Shown here piece by piece: positions 55,790 through 64,000 of a DNA stretch of 64,000 bases. This DNA is from Thermothielavioides terrestris NRRL 8126. Lineage: Eukaryota; Ascomycota; Sordariomycetes; Sordariales; Chaetomiaceae. The notes under the pieces were generated by a model. The model had not been told where the DNA came from and ran no database searches. It saw nothing but the letters and a program-made list of their open reading frames with translations. Numbering within the stretch: the stretch's first letter is position 1; each line of letters starts with the position of its first letter. A program made the position numbers and the translations under genes. The stretch spans positions 9,052,001 to 9,116,000 of the forward strand of contig NC_016457.1 of the NCBI RefSeq assembly GCF_000226115.1. The letters run 5' to 3'.

Positions 55790-58700
55790 CTAGATAGACA
55801 ACGGCGCCACCTGGTCGACCTGGAACAGCCAGTTTCCGTTCGTCTCCTCCACCACCAACCAGTCGTACGGAAACTGCACCAGCGGGCCCTGCGTGAGGTT
55901 GAGCAGCTCCTCGGCCTCCCCCCTGGACAGCATCACCTCAGTCGCGCTGAAGCGCGGCCGGCTGCTCCTGGTCGTCGCCCGTCGTCGCCTTTTCTGCGAC
56001 CCTGCCAGCTTGACACCTGTGCTCTGCGGGTCGCCGTTGCCGTCTGCCGGAGACGGCCCGTTCGCAGTGGTGGTGTTGACGTTGATGCTGGCTGATGGAT
56101 GCTTCTCCTGATTCGAGAAGGTGGGATGCCGGTCGTTGCGGCTGTCGGGGCGCGCAGCCAGGCGCGTGCTGGTTTCTGTGGTCTGTAGCGTGTCCAGGCT
56201 CGAGTTGACCGCGTGGTTCTGCTTCTCCGGGTCGCGATTGGCCTCCGATCGCGGGAAATCGCCCCTTGGCCCATCGGCAAGAGCAGACTTCTCATCCAAG
56301 GCGCCATCTCCGGTGTGAGAGCTAAGCTTAGCAGCAGCTTTCGCTGCGGCCCCCAACTTCTCGACCATCGCGGCTTCAGCGGCAGCCGGGCCCGGTGCGC
56401 CGATGCCAGCGCCCGCAGCAGCTTGGCTCGGCGGAGCGTGCTTCTCGCCATCCTCGCTCGGCGGATGCCCGCTCATACTCGCTTTGAAGCGTCGGTTATA
56501 ATCCTCAAACTCCTTGTACTCGGCCCAGTTCGTCACTTCAGAATCCGGCATGCACCGGAATACTCGCCGGTATATCCTCGTGTTGTTCTCGGCGGCTCGG
56601 CACCAGACGTCGTCGTAAAATGACGGGTTAAGCGGGTCGCGCATGCAGTCCTTGTGGATGTCAGCCAGTACCAGATCGAGCGGCAGCGAGCCCAAGATGC
56701 TGTGGCTGGGCCGGCCTGCCGAATCAACGCGCACTGGCGGGCCGCCAATGTCTGTATCATCCCCGACAGGCAGCGACGGCAATTGGTTTGCCCGCGGGAG
56801 CCCGGCCTCCTCCGTCGTCCGTCGGTCGAAAGGCGGCATCGGCGGTACGCCCTCATGGCCGCCCGACTCCACAGGGGTCGCAGCGCCAGACGAGCCAGCG
56901 CCAGACGAGCGACGGAGGATGTGCGGCTGTCTGGGGCTGTCGATTGTGCCTTTCCCTTCTGGCGAGATGTCGTGGACAAGGACTTCACGGTCACTAACAA
57001 CCACGGAGTCTCTTCCTTGGTCAAGCCCTTCCTGCTGTGCTGTCTTCCCGTGGCCGTGGCCCAATCCCTCGACATCCCGGTTGTGCTTCTCATTTGGAAG
57101 TTCTGCTGGCAGCTCCATGCTCCTAGGACCTTTAGAGAGCGTGCGCCTTCGGCGGCGACGCTCGTCCTCGCCGGCTGCGTCGTGGCTGAAGCTCTGAGGC
57201 TCGTGAGGCAGCGTCGGGGTCCGAGGCGGTTCGGCATGGGATGACGCCCGTCGCTTGGAGCACTCCTCCATGGGCGACGCGTCGGATTTCTCGTCATAAA
57301 TCTCATCCATCTCCGCTCTGAACTGTTCTTCGCGGTCGAGATCGGCCTGGCGTTCCTCCTCCATGATCTCGTCCACATCCAAGCCCAGGTGTTCTCTCAT
57401 CAGCCGTAGGCGCAATGTATGGGCAAACCGCGCAACCTGGTAGGGACGCCCGGCCATGGTTGACCAGATCAGATCTGTATCGCGGACGAGGGCGGCCGTT
57501 TCGGAATCGCGACTGCCAAGCATTGACCGCTCATTGATGTTGGCTGACCCAATCAGGGCGACACGGTCGTCGACGATGATGCATTTAGCATGGATGTACA
57601 GCTGCTCCGTTGTCAGGACGCCGTTGCTGAGCTTTCCCCACTGCCGAAGGCTGAAGAACTGGATGTAGTTCTCCGGCTCGATGCCGGCGGCTCGCAGGCG
57701 ACCAAAGATCGAGTGCTCTCCTCGGCAGATGCTGCGGTACTGGAATTGCAGTATTAGCCGCACACTGGAGCCGTCCTGGTCGTTCACCTCGTTCTGGAAC
57801 CCGGGCATCAGCGGAATGATGATGACCGCACGCCAATCTTCGTCGTTCTCGTGGGCTCGCACGATGCGGCGGACCAAAGCGTCACCGATGCCGTTCATGA
57901 TTTTCGTGTTGAGTGTCTCGGTACTGGTGATGAAGAACTGGTTCTCAATGTAGACAAAGTGCTCCGAGTTGTCGATCATCTGGATGTATGCCGACTGGAT
58001 ACTATGTTCCGTATCCTGGATCCCGAGCGACCAGGTGGTGGCAGAGCGAAGCATCTGCACTTCGCAAGTGCCGCTGAGGCCCATAGCCTCGAGCTCCTCC
58101 TGCTTACAATCCGGCGGGGGCAGGAGGAACGGGGTGGGCCGCGTCGGCTTTCGCCCACGCCGGACATAGTTCCACCTCTGGACAAAATGGCGAGTGAGAT
58201 CTCGTGCCGGCTGGCCTACCACCTGCATGCCGATATCGTGCCAAGGCATCCGGGGCGTCATTGACCGGTCGTACATCTCCTCGTACGGTTCGTTGAGCCT
58301 GAAGAAGTCCTGCACCCTTGGGTTGGAGTAGTCCTTTCCGGGGAACAGCTGGCAGTGCTCGGCATCCCGGGGGTCGTCTTGGGGCTCGAAACCGGTGGGC
58401 TTGTCGTCCACGACGGGGTGATTCGGGGTGTCCCACCGACCAAAGCACAGATCGATGCCGCCGATGAAGGCAATATCGTGGTCCACGATGCACAGCTTTT
58501 CGTGGTGAGCAAAGAAGAACTGGTTTTTCTTGAACTGGTGCGGAGACCGCTGAATGAAGATGTTCGGATGGAGATTGAGGAGCGAGAACTTTGTGTACTC
58601 GGAGTCAATGGGGATGGCAGCTTCGACGTTGCGGTAGACGATGACGAAGATCTTGACACCCTCGGCAGCCTTCCGCTGAAGGAGCCGGTCGAGACGCCAC

Positions 58701-61282
58701 TTCTGGCTGATGCAAGCCGGCCGTCTCATGTACAGCTCCGGACTCAGCCACCAATCGTGGATGTAGATGACGTCCTTGGCCATGCTGATAGCACGAGAGA
58801 CGTTCCACATGTAGTCGCGGCCATCAACCAGCCACTGTGCATGCACCCCGGTCCGGACGGGGGCAAAACTGCCGAAGCGGTTCTCGAGGTGCCACGGGGT
58901 GTTCTTCAGCATCTCCAGGATGGACTCCTCGAATTGTGCTATGAGGTGTTGGTTGGGCGAAAAGAGCTTCACCTTCCGCTCCGAAGTGAGGATCTTGAGC
59001 GTGTGATGTTTGTCGCTGCGCCTCCGCGCAGACGGGTCGAGACTCTCAATATCCTCATCTTGCTCCTGGCTTTTGGAGCCGCGATGCTTCTCTTTGTGTT
59101 TGCTAACAATCCGAAACTTGGAGTCGACGAGGTAGACGTCGTAGATGTTCATATTCTCGGGCGATTCCACGCAGACAATGTAGCTCTGCCGGACAAGGAA
59201 CCATTTCCGGCTGTGCCTGGCAATCACCTTGCTTGGCGTGAGCACCCGGCGGAAGTCGAGACCTTTGGATGACTGGATGTGAAGGTAGCACTCCTTGCCG
59301 TGATAGCTACCCTCGGCGGCGAGCCGAACTCCGAGGGCAGATAATTCGAGGAAGCGGCACAATCGGTTGCTGTCCGGTCTGAACATGAGCCAGCGGATCA
59401 TGTCCTGAAGATACTTTTCCAGCATTCTCTGCTGCCGCTCCACATATCTCCTCTTCTGCGCAGCGGCGTCCGCGGCGACCTGGTTGAGATCGGCGTTTGA
59501 ACCAAGGGTCGAGGGTTTGCGCCGGCCGCCAAGGTAGGCCATGCGGGACCGCTTTTTGCGGATAGGAGGCCGGTCCTCGAGATCGGTACCTTCTTGAGCT
59601 GTTGCCTCGCCAGCGGTGCCTTCGCCAGCTGTTTCCTCGGCAGTGCGCCCATCACCGGGGCGCAACTCGTTGCCGGGATCTTCTTCATCATTGTCTTCCA
59701 AACCTCTCACACCACGGAGATACGGGAAGGCGGACAGGGGAAACCGCGGCTGCTTGGGCCTCTTAGCGCCGTGATCGGAACTCTTGGATGGAAAGCCCTC
59801 GTTACCCAGCGCCAGCTTGTACTTCCAATGCAGGTTCAGGATATCCCTGATGGTCCGCTTGATGGTCCATTTCATCTGGCTCGGTCCGCTCCCGTACTCG
59901 AGCTCCATGGTGAAGATCCAATGACGCTCGCTGTCCTTGTCCGGAGCTGGGGTGCTGTCGGTAATCCGCAGCCTCAGCTGCTCAAGCAGAACGGGGATCC
60001 TCTTGTTTCCATGTTCGTCCCGCTGGATCATGCTTGCGAGCATCAGGACCGCCGGAGCACCGCCGAACAGCTCAGCCATCAGCTCTGCGGACTTGGAGAA
60101 GTCAAACTGCTCGTCCCTCTTCTGGCGCAGGAGCTTCAGGGCGCCCTTAACCTGCCGCCATTTCTGGACACCAAAGGTTGAGGCTCTGTCTGCCCCGAAG
60201 AAGGGCCGTCTTGGGCTCATAGCATCTCCATCAGACGCCCCGCCACCGCCGGTGCCACCACCACCACCACCGCGGGCGGACAGACGCCGAAAGTGATGGG
60301 TTACCCGCAGACCCGAAGGCGCCTCAGCCTCTTCTCCGTCATCGCCCTGACGAGGGACCCAGGTCACCCCTTTCCTCAATGCCAAGCCGCGCTCTCGGCT
60401 CAGACGGTCCCGGCCCTCGCCTTCGGAAAACCCATGGTCGTCGGCGCCAGTGAAGGTCGTACGCCTCAGAAAGGCAAGGCGGCTCTGAGTGTCGGATGAT
60501 TCTGGACCCAGGGAGCTCACTTGGGGGGTTGTCGGCACCGAATATGACTCCATTCTCAGCCTCCGCATCCGCCTTTTCCGCTTTTGTTTCCCCTTTCCTT
60601 GCCCTGCAGCGGTCTCATCAGCAGTCTCTTCGGCATCGGCATCGTCGTCGCTACCCCCATTCGTGCCACGCGGGGTCCGATTTGGCTGTCGCTGCGCCGT
60701 AGGTGAGTTCGACGTCGATGGCAGCTCGGAGGCGGACATGCTGGGCACCCTTGGGGTTTGTGATCCACTGGGACCGGCGAGTTCTTTAAGTTTCGTTATG
60801 AAGCCTGAACCGCGAAGCCTCCCCAAAGCCTCCCTTGTGTCCCAAGAGCCAGCCCGGGAGTGAGTGGCTGCTGAATCGGGGATGCCATCTTCTTGGGCGA
60901 ACTGTACACTTCTCGGGTGGAACGCAGGCGACGGCGGATCAACAATCCCGAGCACGTCGGCAAGCTCGGGAGGCGCCTCGACGTCCGGGGACGACGGCTC
61001 GGGCCCGCCGCTAGTATTTGTGAGTGGGGATATTCTTTCATGCGGTTGTCCCCCATTCAAGTAGTCGGCGGGATCGTTCTCGGCGGTGCTCTGCCCGCGA
61101 AGCGACCCCGGCTTGACAGCGAAGTCGAACTCGTCGGAACCGAGCGGTGCGGGGGAGCCAAAGACTCTTCCTTGGGGAATCGTGGGCATCTCGGAGACGG
61201 TCCCAGTGGATACGGCGGTCTCTCTCGGCGAAGTGTGCCCGGCCTCTGCTCGGGCCGTCTCGGCCATGGTCGGAGGAGGCAT
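55790..61282 (-). CDS. SPO14: Phospholipase D1 (Spo14-type, PX-PH-PLD)
   Basis: An intronless frame of 1830 residues. After a long disordered N-terminus, a PX-like region (WIFTMELEYGSGPSQMKWTI, LNLHWKYKLALG; ~residues 470-540) and a PH-like region (KVIARHSRKWFLVRQSYIVC; ~690-820) target phosphoinositide membranes. Two HKD motifs form the catalytic site: FAHHEKLCIVDHDIAFIGGI near residue 926 and HAKCIIVDDRVALIGSANIN near 1229. It hydrolyses phosphatidylcholine to phosphatidic acid and choline, with roles in secretion and sporulation in yeast. The C-terminus (~1380-1830) is mostly disordered, with a conserved-looking block ILGSLPLDLVLADIHKDCMR. The stop codon TAG overlaps a consensus donor (TAGTAAGT), so the last one or two residues may come from another exon. 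The ATG at 61282 is the first in frame. Confidence 0.95.
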   Translation of the reverse strand: MPPPTMAETARAEAGHTSPRETAVSTGTVSEMPTIPQGRVFGSPAPLGSDEFDFAVKPGSLRGQSTAENDPADYLNGGQPHERISPLTNTSGGPEPSSPDVEAPPELADVLGIVDPPSPAFHPRSVQFAQEDGIPDSAATHSRAGSWDTREALGRLRGSGFITKLKELAGPSGSQTPRVPSMSASELPSTSNSPTAQRQPNRTPRGTNGGSDDDADAEETADETAAGQGKGKQKRKRRMRRLRMESYSVPTTPQVSSLGPESSDTQSRLAFLRRTTFTGADDHGFSEGEGRDRLSRERGLALRKGVTWVPRQGDDGEEAEAPSGLRVTHHFRRLSARGGGGGGTGGGGASDGDAMSPRRPFFGADRASTFGVQKWRQVKGALKLLRQKRDEQFDFSKSAELMAELFGGAPAVLMLASMIQRDEHGNKRIPVLLEQLRLRITDSTPAPDKDSERHWIFTMELEYGSGPSQMKWTIKRTIRDILNLHWKYKLALGNEGFPSKSSDHGAKRPKQPRFPLSAFPYLRGVRGLEDNDEEDPGNELRPGDGRTAEETAGEGTAGEATAQEGTDLEDRPPIRKKRSRMAYLGGRRKPSTLGSNADLNQVAADAAAQKRRYVERQQRMLEKYLQDMIRWLMFRPDSNRLCRFLELSALGVRLAAEGSYHGKECYLHIQSSKGLDFRRVLTPSKVIARHSRKWFLVRQSYIVCVESPENMNIYDVYLVDSKFRIVSKHKEKHRGSKSQEQDEDIESLDPSARRRSDKHHTLKILTSERKVKLFSPNQHLIAQFEESILEMLKNTPWHLENRFGSFAPVRTGVHAQWLVDGRDYMWNVSRAISMAKDVIYIHDWWLSPELYMRRPACISQKWRLDRLLQRKAAEGVKIFVIVYRNVEAAIPIDSEYTKFSLLNLHPNIFIQRSPHQFKKNQFFFAHHEKLCIVDHDIAFIGGIDLCFGRWDTPNHPVVDDKPTGFEPQDDPRDAEHCQLFPGKDYSNPRVQDFFRLNEPYEEMYDRSMTPRMPWHDIGMQVVGQPARDLTRHFVQRWNYVRRGRKPTRPTPFLLPPPDCKQEELEAMGLSGTCEVQMLRSATTWSLGIQDTEHSIQSAYIQMIDNSEHFVYIENQFFITSTETLNTKIMNGIGDALVRRIVRAHENDEDWRAVIIIPLMPGFQNEVNDQDGSSVRLILQFQYRSICRGEHSIFGRLRAAGIEPENYIQFFSLRQWGKLSNGVLTTEQLYIHAKCIIVDDRVALIGSANINERSMLGSRDSETAALVRDTDLIWSTMAGRPYQVARFAHTLRLRLMREHLGLDVDEIMEEERQADLDREEQFRAEMDEIYDEKSDASPMEECSKRRASSHAEPPRTPTLPHEPQSFSHDAAGEDERRRRRRTLSKGPRSMELPAELPNEKHNRDVEGLGHGHGKTAQQEGLDQGRDSVVVSDREVLVHDISPEGKGTIDSPRQPHILRRSSGAGSSGAATPVESGGHEGVPPMPPFDRRTTEEAGLPRANQLPSLPVGDDTDIGGPPVRVDSAGRPSHSILGSLPLDLVLADIHKDCMRDPLNPSFYDDVWCRAAENNTRIYRRVFRCMPDSEVTNWAEYKEFEDYNRRFKASMSGHPPSEDGEKHAPPSQAAAGAGIGAPGPAAAEAAMVEKLGAAAKAAAKLSSHTGDGALDEKSALADGPRGDFPRSEANRDPEKQNHAVNSSLDTLQTTETSTRLAARPDSRNDRHPTFSNQEKHPSASINVNTTTANGPSPADGNGDPQSTGVKLAGSQKRRRRATTRSSRPRFSATEVMLSRGEAEELLNLTQGPLVQFPYDWLVVEETNGNWLFQVDQVAPLSI

Positions 61283-62121
61283 CTCGCAGCATTAATGGCA
61301 CGGCTTCCGCCACCTGCCAAGTTCGGCGGTTGTAGCAAAAATCCTCACTAACGAGACATGCCGCATCCGCCTCCGTACCATACAGAACTGCTTGGATTGC
61401 TCACAAACCCAGCAACAGCGTTGACACCCTTCGACAGACCTGGCCACCGCACGCCGGCGTTTCGGGGTTGAGCGGCACGGCGAAGCTTCGAGTGTTACCA
61501 GCAGCGTGGAGAGGGCCTTATTATGGGTCGAACCAGACCACGGGCCGGCTGTCGCAAGGCGAGATCACGGTGTTGCTCTGCGATCACTAAAGTAAATGGA
61601 GGAGTCTCGCACCGGGAACGTCTCCTCCAATTGGACAAGTGGTGGCTTCCCTTCTGACTTGCTGCATAGGTAGGAAACACAATGACGTTAACTGGTGTGA
61701 AAGGTGGGTAATGTAATTTACGCTACCGCGAATTCAAGTCCATGCAATTTGGCACGTGGAACAAATCTAAGTGACGTGAGCCCCGCGCTATTCCGAAGTT
61801 AGCCAGGCACAGCCATCTCGCGTCCACTGACATACCGCAGTAAATGGTTGAAGCTCCAGAGGGCGAGTGTAACACATGGTAATACTTATTATTTCCTGGA
61901 CGCTCATGAATGTCCTTGTCCGTGCGACGTATAATATGTCAGGTGCTGCAGGGTTATAACCAACCTATACTGCGGTATCCGTAATTCGGCTCCGTTGAAA
62001 CGGGCAAGGGTGCTCCCCTCCGTATTTCGCGGGGCCCATATTCGCGTCTCCGACTGGAGCGACGCGTCTGCACCAGTGCTCCAACAGCCTCAGCATCGCC
62101 GAGAGCCCAGATGCCGTCGCA
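61283..62121. promoter_or_regulatory. Divergent promoter region between phospholipase D and gamma-tubulin
   Basis: 839 bp separate the two start codons and should hold both promoters. No gene was recognised. A GGTTCGACCC word on the minus strand near 61529 resembles a tRNA B box but no cloverleaf forms. Confidence 0.5.
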
Positions 62122-63827
62122 ATGCCTAGGTAAGCACTGCGCACATGACGCTTGAATTCTGAGGGAGCCACATCAGAACTCTAACTTTGTTGTAGAGAAA
62201 TAATTACGATCCAAGCCGGCCAGTGCGGCAACAGCAGTCAGTGGTTCCACTCAGACATTTGGGCAGCATCGAGGTGCCGTCGAGGGCAAGGCTGACTTAC
62301 AGCACAAAGTCGGCAGTCAATTCTGGCAGCAGCTTTGCCAGGAGCATGGAATCAGCCAAGACGGGAACCTCGAGGAGTTTGCAACCGAAGGCGGCGATCG
62401 CAAAGATGTCTTTTACTACCAGAGCGACGACACGCGGTACATCCCTAGGGCCATCCTCATCGACCTCGAGCCACGGGTACGCCTCGCCGCTTAGCGCTGC
62501 ACTAGGGTGCACGGTACTGAGAGCTTTTTATCTTAGGTTATCCATGGGATACAAACGGGCCCGTATCGCAACATTTACAACCCCGAGAACTTCTACGTCG
62601 GCAAGAGCGGTGTTGGGGCAGGCAACAACTGGGGCGATGGGTACCAAACCGGAGAGTCGGTGCATGAAGAGATCATGGAGATGATCGACCGGGAAGCGGA
62701 CGGTAGTGACTCCCTCGAAGTGGGTACCGGCAGCTTTCCAGGCCATGGCTGCGCGTGGGCTCACACCGGTTGACAGGGCTTCATGATGCTGCACTCTATC
62801 GCCGGAGGTACAGGGTCCGGTCTGGGATCGTTCCTCCTCGAGAGGCTAAACGACCGCTTCCCCAAAAAGATCATCCAGACGTACTCGGTCTTCCCGGATA
62901 CCACCAACTCCGGCGACGTCGTCGTCCACCCTTACAACAGCATGCTGACCATGAGGCGGCTCACCCAAAACGCCGACTCGGTCGTTGTCCTCGACAACGG
63001 AGCTCTCGCGCACATTGCCGCCGATAGACTCCATATCCAGGAGCCATCCTTCCAGCAGACCAACCAACTTGTATCGACAGTTATGTCAGCCAGCACCACC
63101 ACCCTACGATACCCCGGCTATATGCACAATGACCTCGTCAGCATCCTGGCGTCGCTGATTCCCACTCCGCGGTGCCACTTCCTGATGACCGCGTACACGC
63201 CCTTCACAGGCGACCAGGTTGAGCAGGCCAAGACAGTCCGCAAGACCACGGTGCTAGACGTGATGCGGCGGCTGTTGCAGCCCAAGAACCGCATGGTGTC
63301 TACGGTTCCGGGGAAGAAGAGCTGTTACATCTCCATCCTGAACGTCATTCAGGGCGAAGTCGATCCGACAGACGTACACAAGAGCTTGCTGCGCATCCGC
63401 GAGCGTCGTCTCGCCACGTTCATCCCGTGGGGTCCAGCCAGCATCCAGGTGGCGCTGACGAAGAGGAGCCCCTACATCCCGATGGCCCACCGCGTGAGCG
63501 GACTCATGCTGGCCAACCATACCAGCATTGCCACGGTAAGCACCCAAACGGCCGGCCGCGCAGGTAGTACGGGCAACTGATCCTCATCCACTGCAGCTCT
63601 TCAAGCGCATCTTCAGACAATACGAAGGCATGCGGAAGCGCAACGCCTTCCTAGAGGGCTACAAGAGGACGGCCCCGTTCGCCGACAACCTCAGCGAGTT
63701 CGACGAGGCGAAGGAGGTGGTTGCGGACCTCATCGCCGAGTACGAGGCGGCTGAGGATGCCAACTATCTTAACCCCGACCTGGGCGAGCAGGCAACGTCG
63801 GCCGATACTGACAAGAGAATGGGGTGA
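62122..63827 (+). CDS. Gamma-tubulin
   Basis: Exons 62122-62129, 62196-62236, 62310-62476, 62537-62719, 62777-63535 and 63597-63827; 462 residues. The N-terminus [16 protein letters not shown](I) joins [13 protein letters not shown]. The GTP-binding tubulin signature [10 protein letters not shown] is at ~residues 142-151 in exon 5, followed by [20 protein letters not shown] and the T7-loop region [20 protein letters not shown] in exon 4. The sequence fits gamma rather than alpha/beta tubulin ([24 protein letters not shown]-like [11 protein letters not shown]). It nucleates microtubules at spindle pole bodies within the gamma-tubulin complex. The first exon has only 8 coding nt (ATG CCT AG), fixed by donor GTAAGC and the conserved N-terminus. 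Six exons with several introns near the 5' end are usual for fungal tubulins. Confidence 0.95.
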
Positions 63828-64000
63828 ACATGTATGTTTCAACTGGTGGCGTAGGTAACTGGGGATTGTCGCCTGCCTGTCTTGGGAGGCACTCGGCACG
63901 CTACTGGCACGGGACACGACGGTATGGCATTGGCGTTCAGGAGCAGGGGGCGGCGGATGGACAGGCTCGCATGCATCTATTATCACTCATATATCCGCCC
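63828..64000. other. 3' region of the gamma-tubulin gene
   Basis: No feature was recognised before the window end. Confidence 0.5.

Noticed and set aside
61500..61610. Possible tRNA (B-box-like GGTTCGACCC on the minus strand)
   Set aside because: The T-arm and acceptor stems do not pair and no convincing A box sits at the right distance.

Overview
The window reads as nuclear DNA of a filamentous ascomycete, most likely a Sordariomycete close to the Chaetomiaceae/Sordariales (inference). The coding frames are rich in G or C at third positions. Introns are mostly 55-160 nt with GT...AG ends and CTRAY-like branch points. Genes are monocistronic on both strands, and the gene set (ISWI, eIF3i, Vtc1, RTF1, COQ7, gamma-tubulin, Spo14-type phospholipase D) is typical of such fungi. 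I see no rRNA, confident tRNA, CRISPR, bacterial operon, viral gene or secondary-metabolite cluster.

Left part (1-25 kb): the 3' part of a glycogen-binding-domain protein with a long low-complexity tail; an RNF10/Mag2-type RING E3 ligase; a small hydrophilic fungal protein; a secreted GPI-anchored cysteine-rich protein; a voltage-gated proton channel (Hv1); a HAPSTR1-family protein; the ISWI remodeller; eIF3i; and trifunctional C1-tetrahydrofolate synthase.

Middle (25-43 kb): a 1.4-kaa C2H2/fungal-specific-domain transcription factor, a 7.5-kb gene-poor stretch carrying a mobile-element copy and small repeats, phosphocholine cytidylyltransferase with a 67-nt homopolymer inside an intron, and an F-box protein.

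Right part (43-64 kb): Tctex-type dynein light chain, Vtc1, an Alba-domain (Rpp25/Pop6-like) protein, an AHC1-like zinc-finger protein, RTF1 of the Paf1 complex, COQ7, phospholipase D1/Spo14 and gamma-tubulin.

The genes are mostly unrelated housekeeping genes, so no pathway cluster is visible. Functional themes recur: chromatin and transcription (ISWI, RTF1, AHC1-like, C2H2 factor), translation and RNA (eIF3i, RING E3, Alba protein), lipids (cytidylyltransferase, phospholipase D) and microtubules (dynein light chain, gamma-tubulin). The structures most worth a second look are non-coding: two copies, in opposite orientation, of a ~380-bp terminal-inverted-repeat element carrying degenerate telomere-like TTAGGG tracts, and a 317-bp near-perfect foldback element with a 5-bp target duplication. 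All exon boundaries were derived by eye from splice signals, reading frame and recalled family conservation; none has transcript support.
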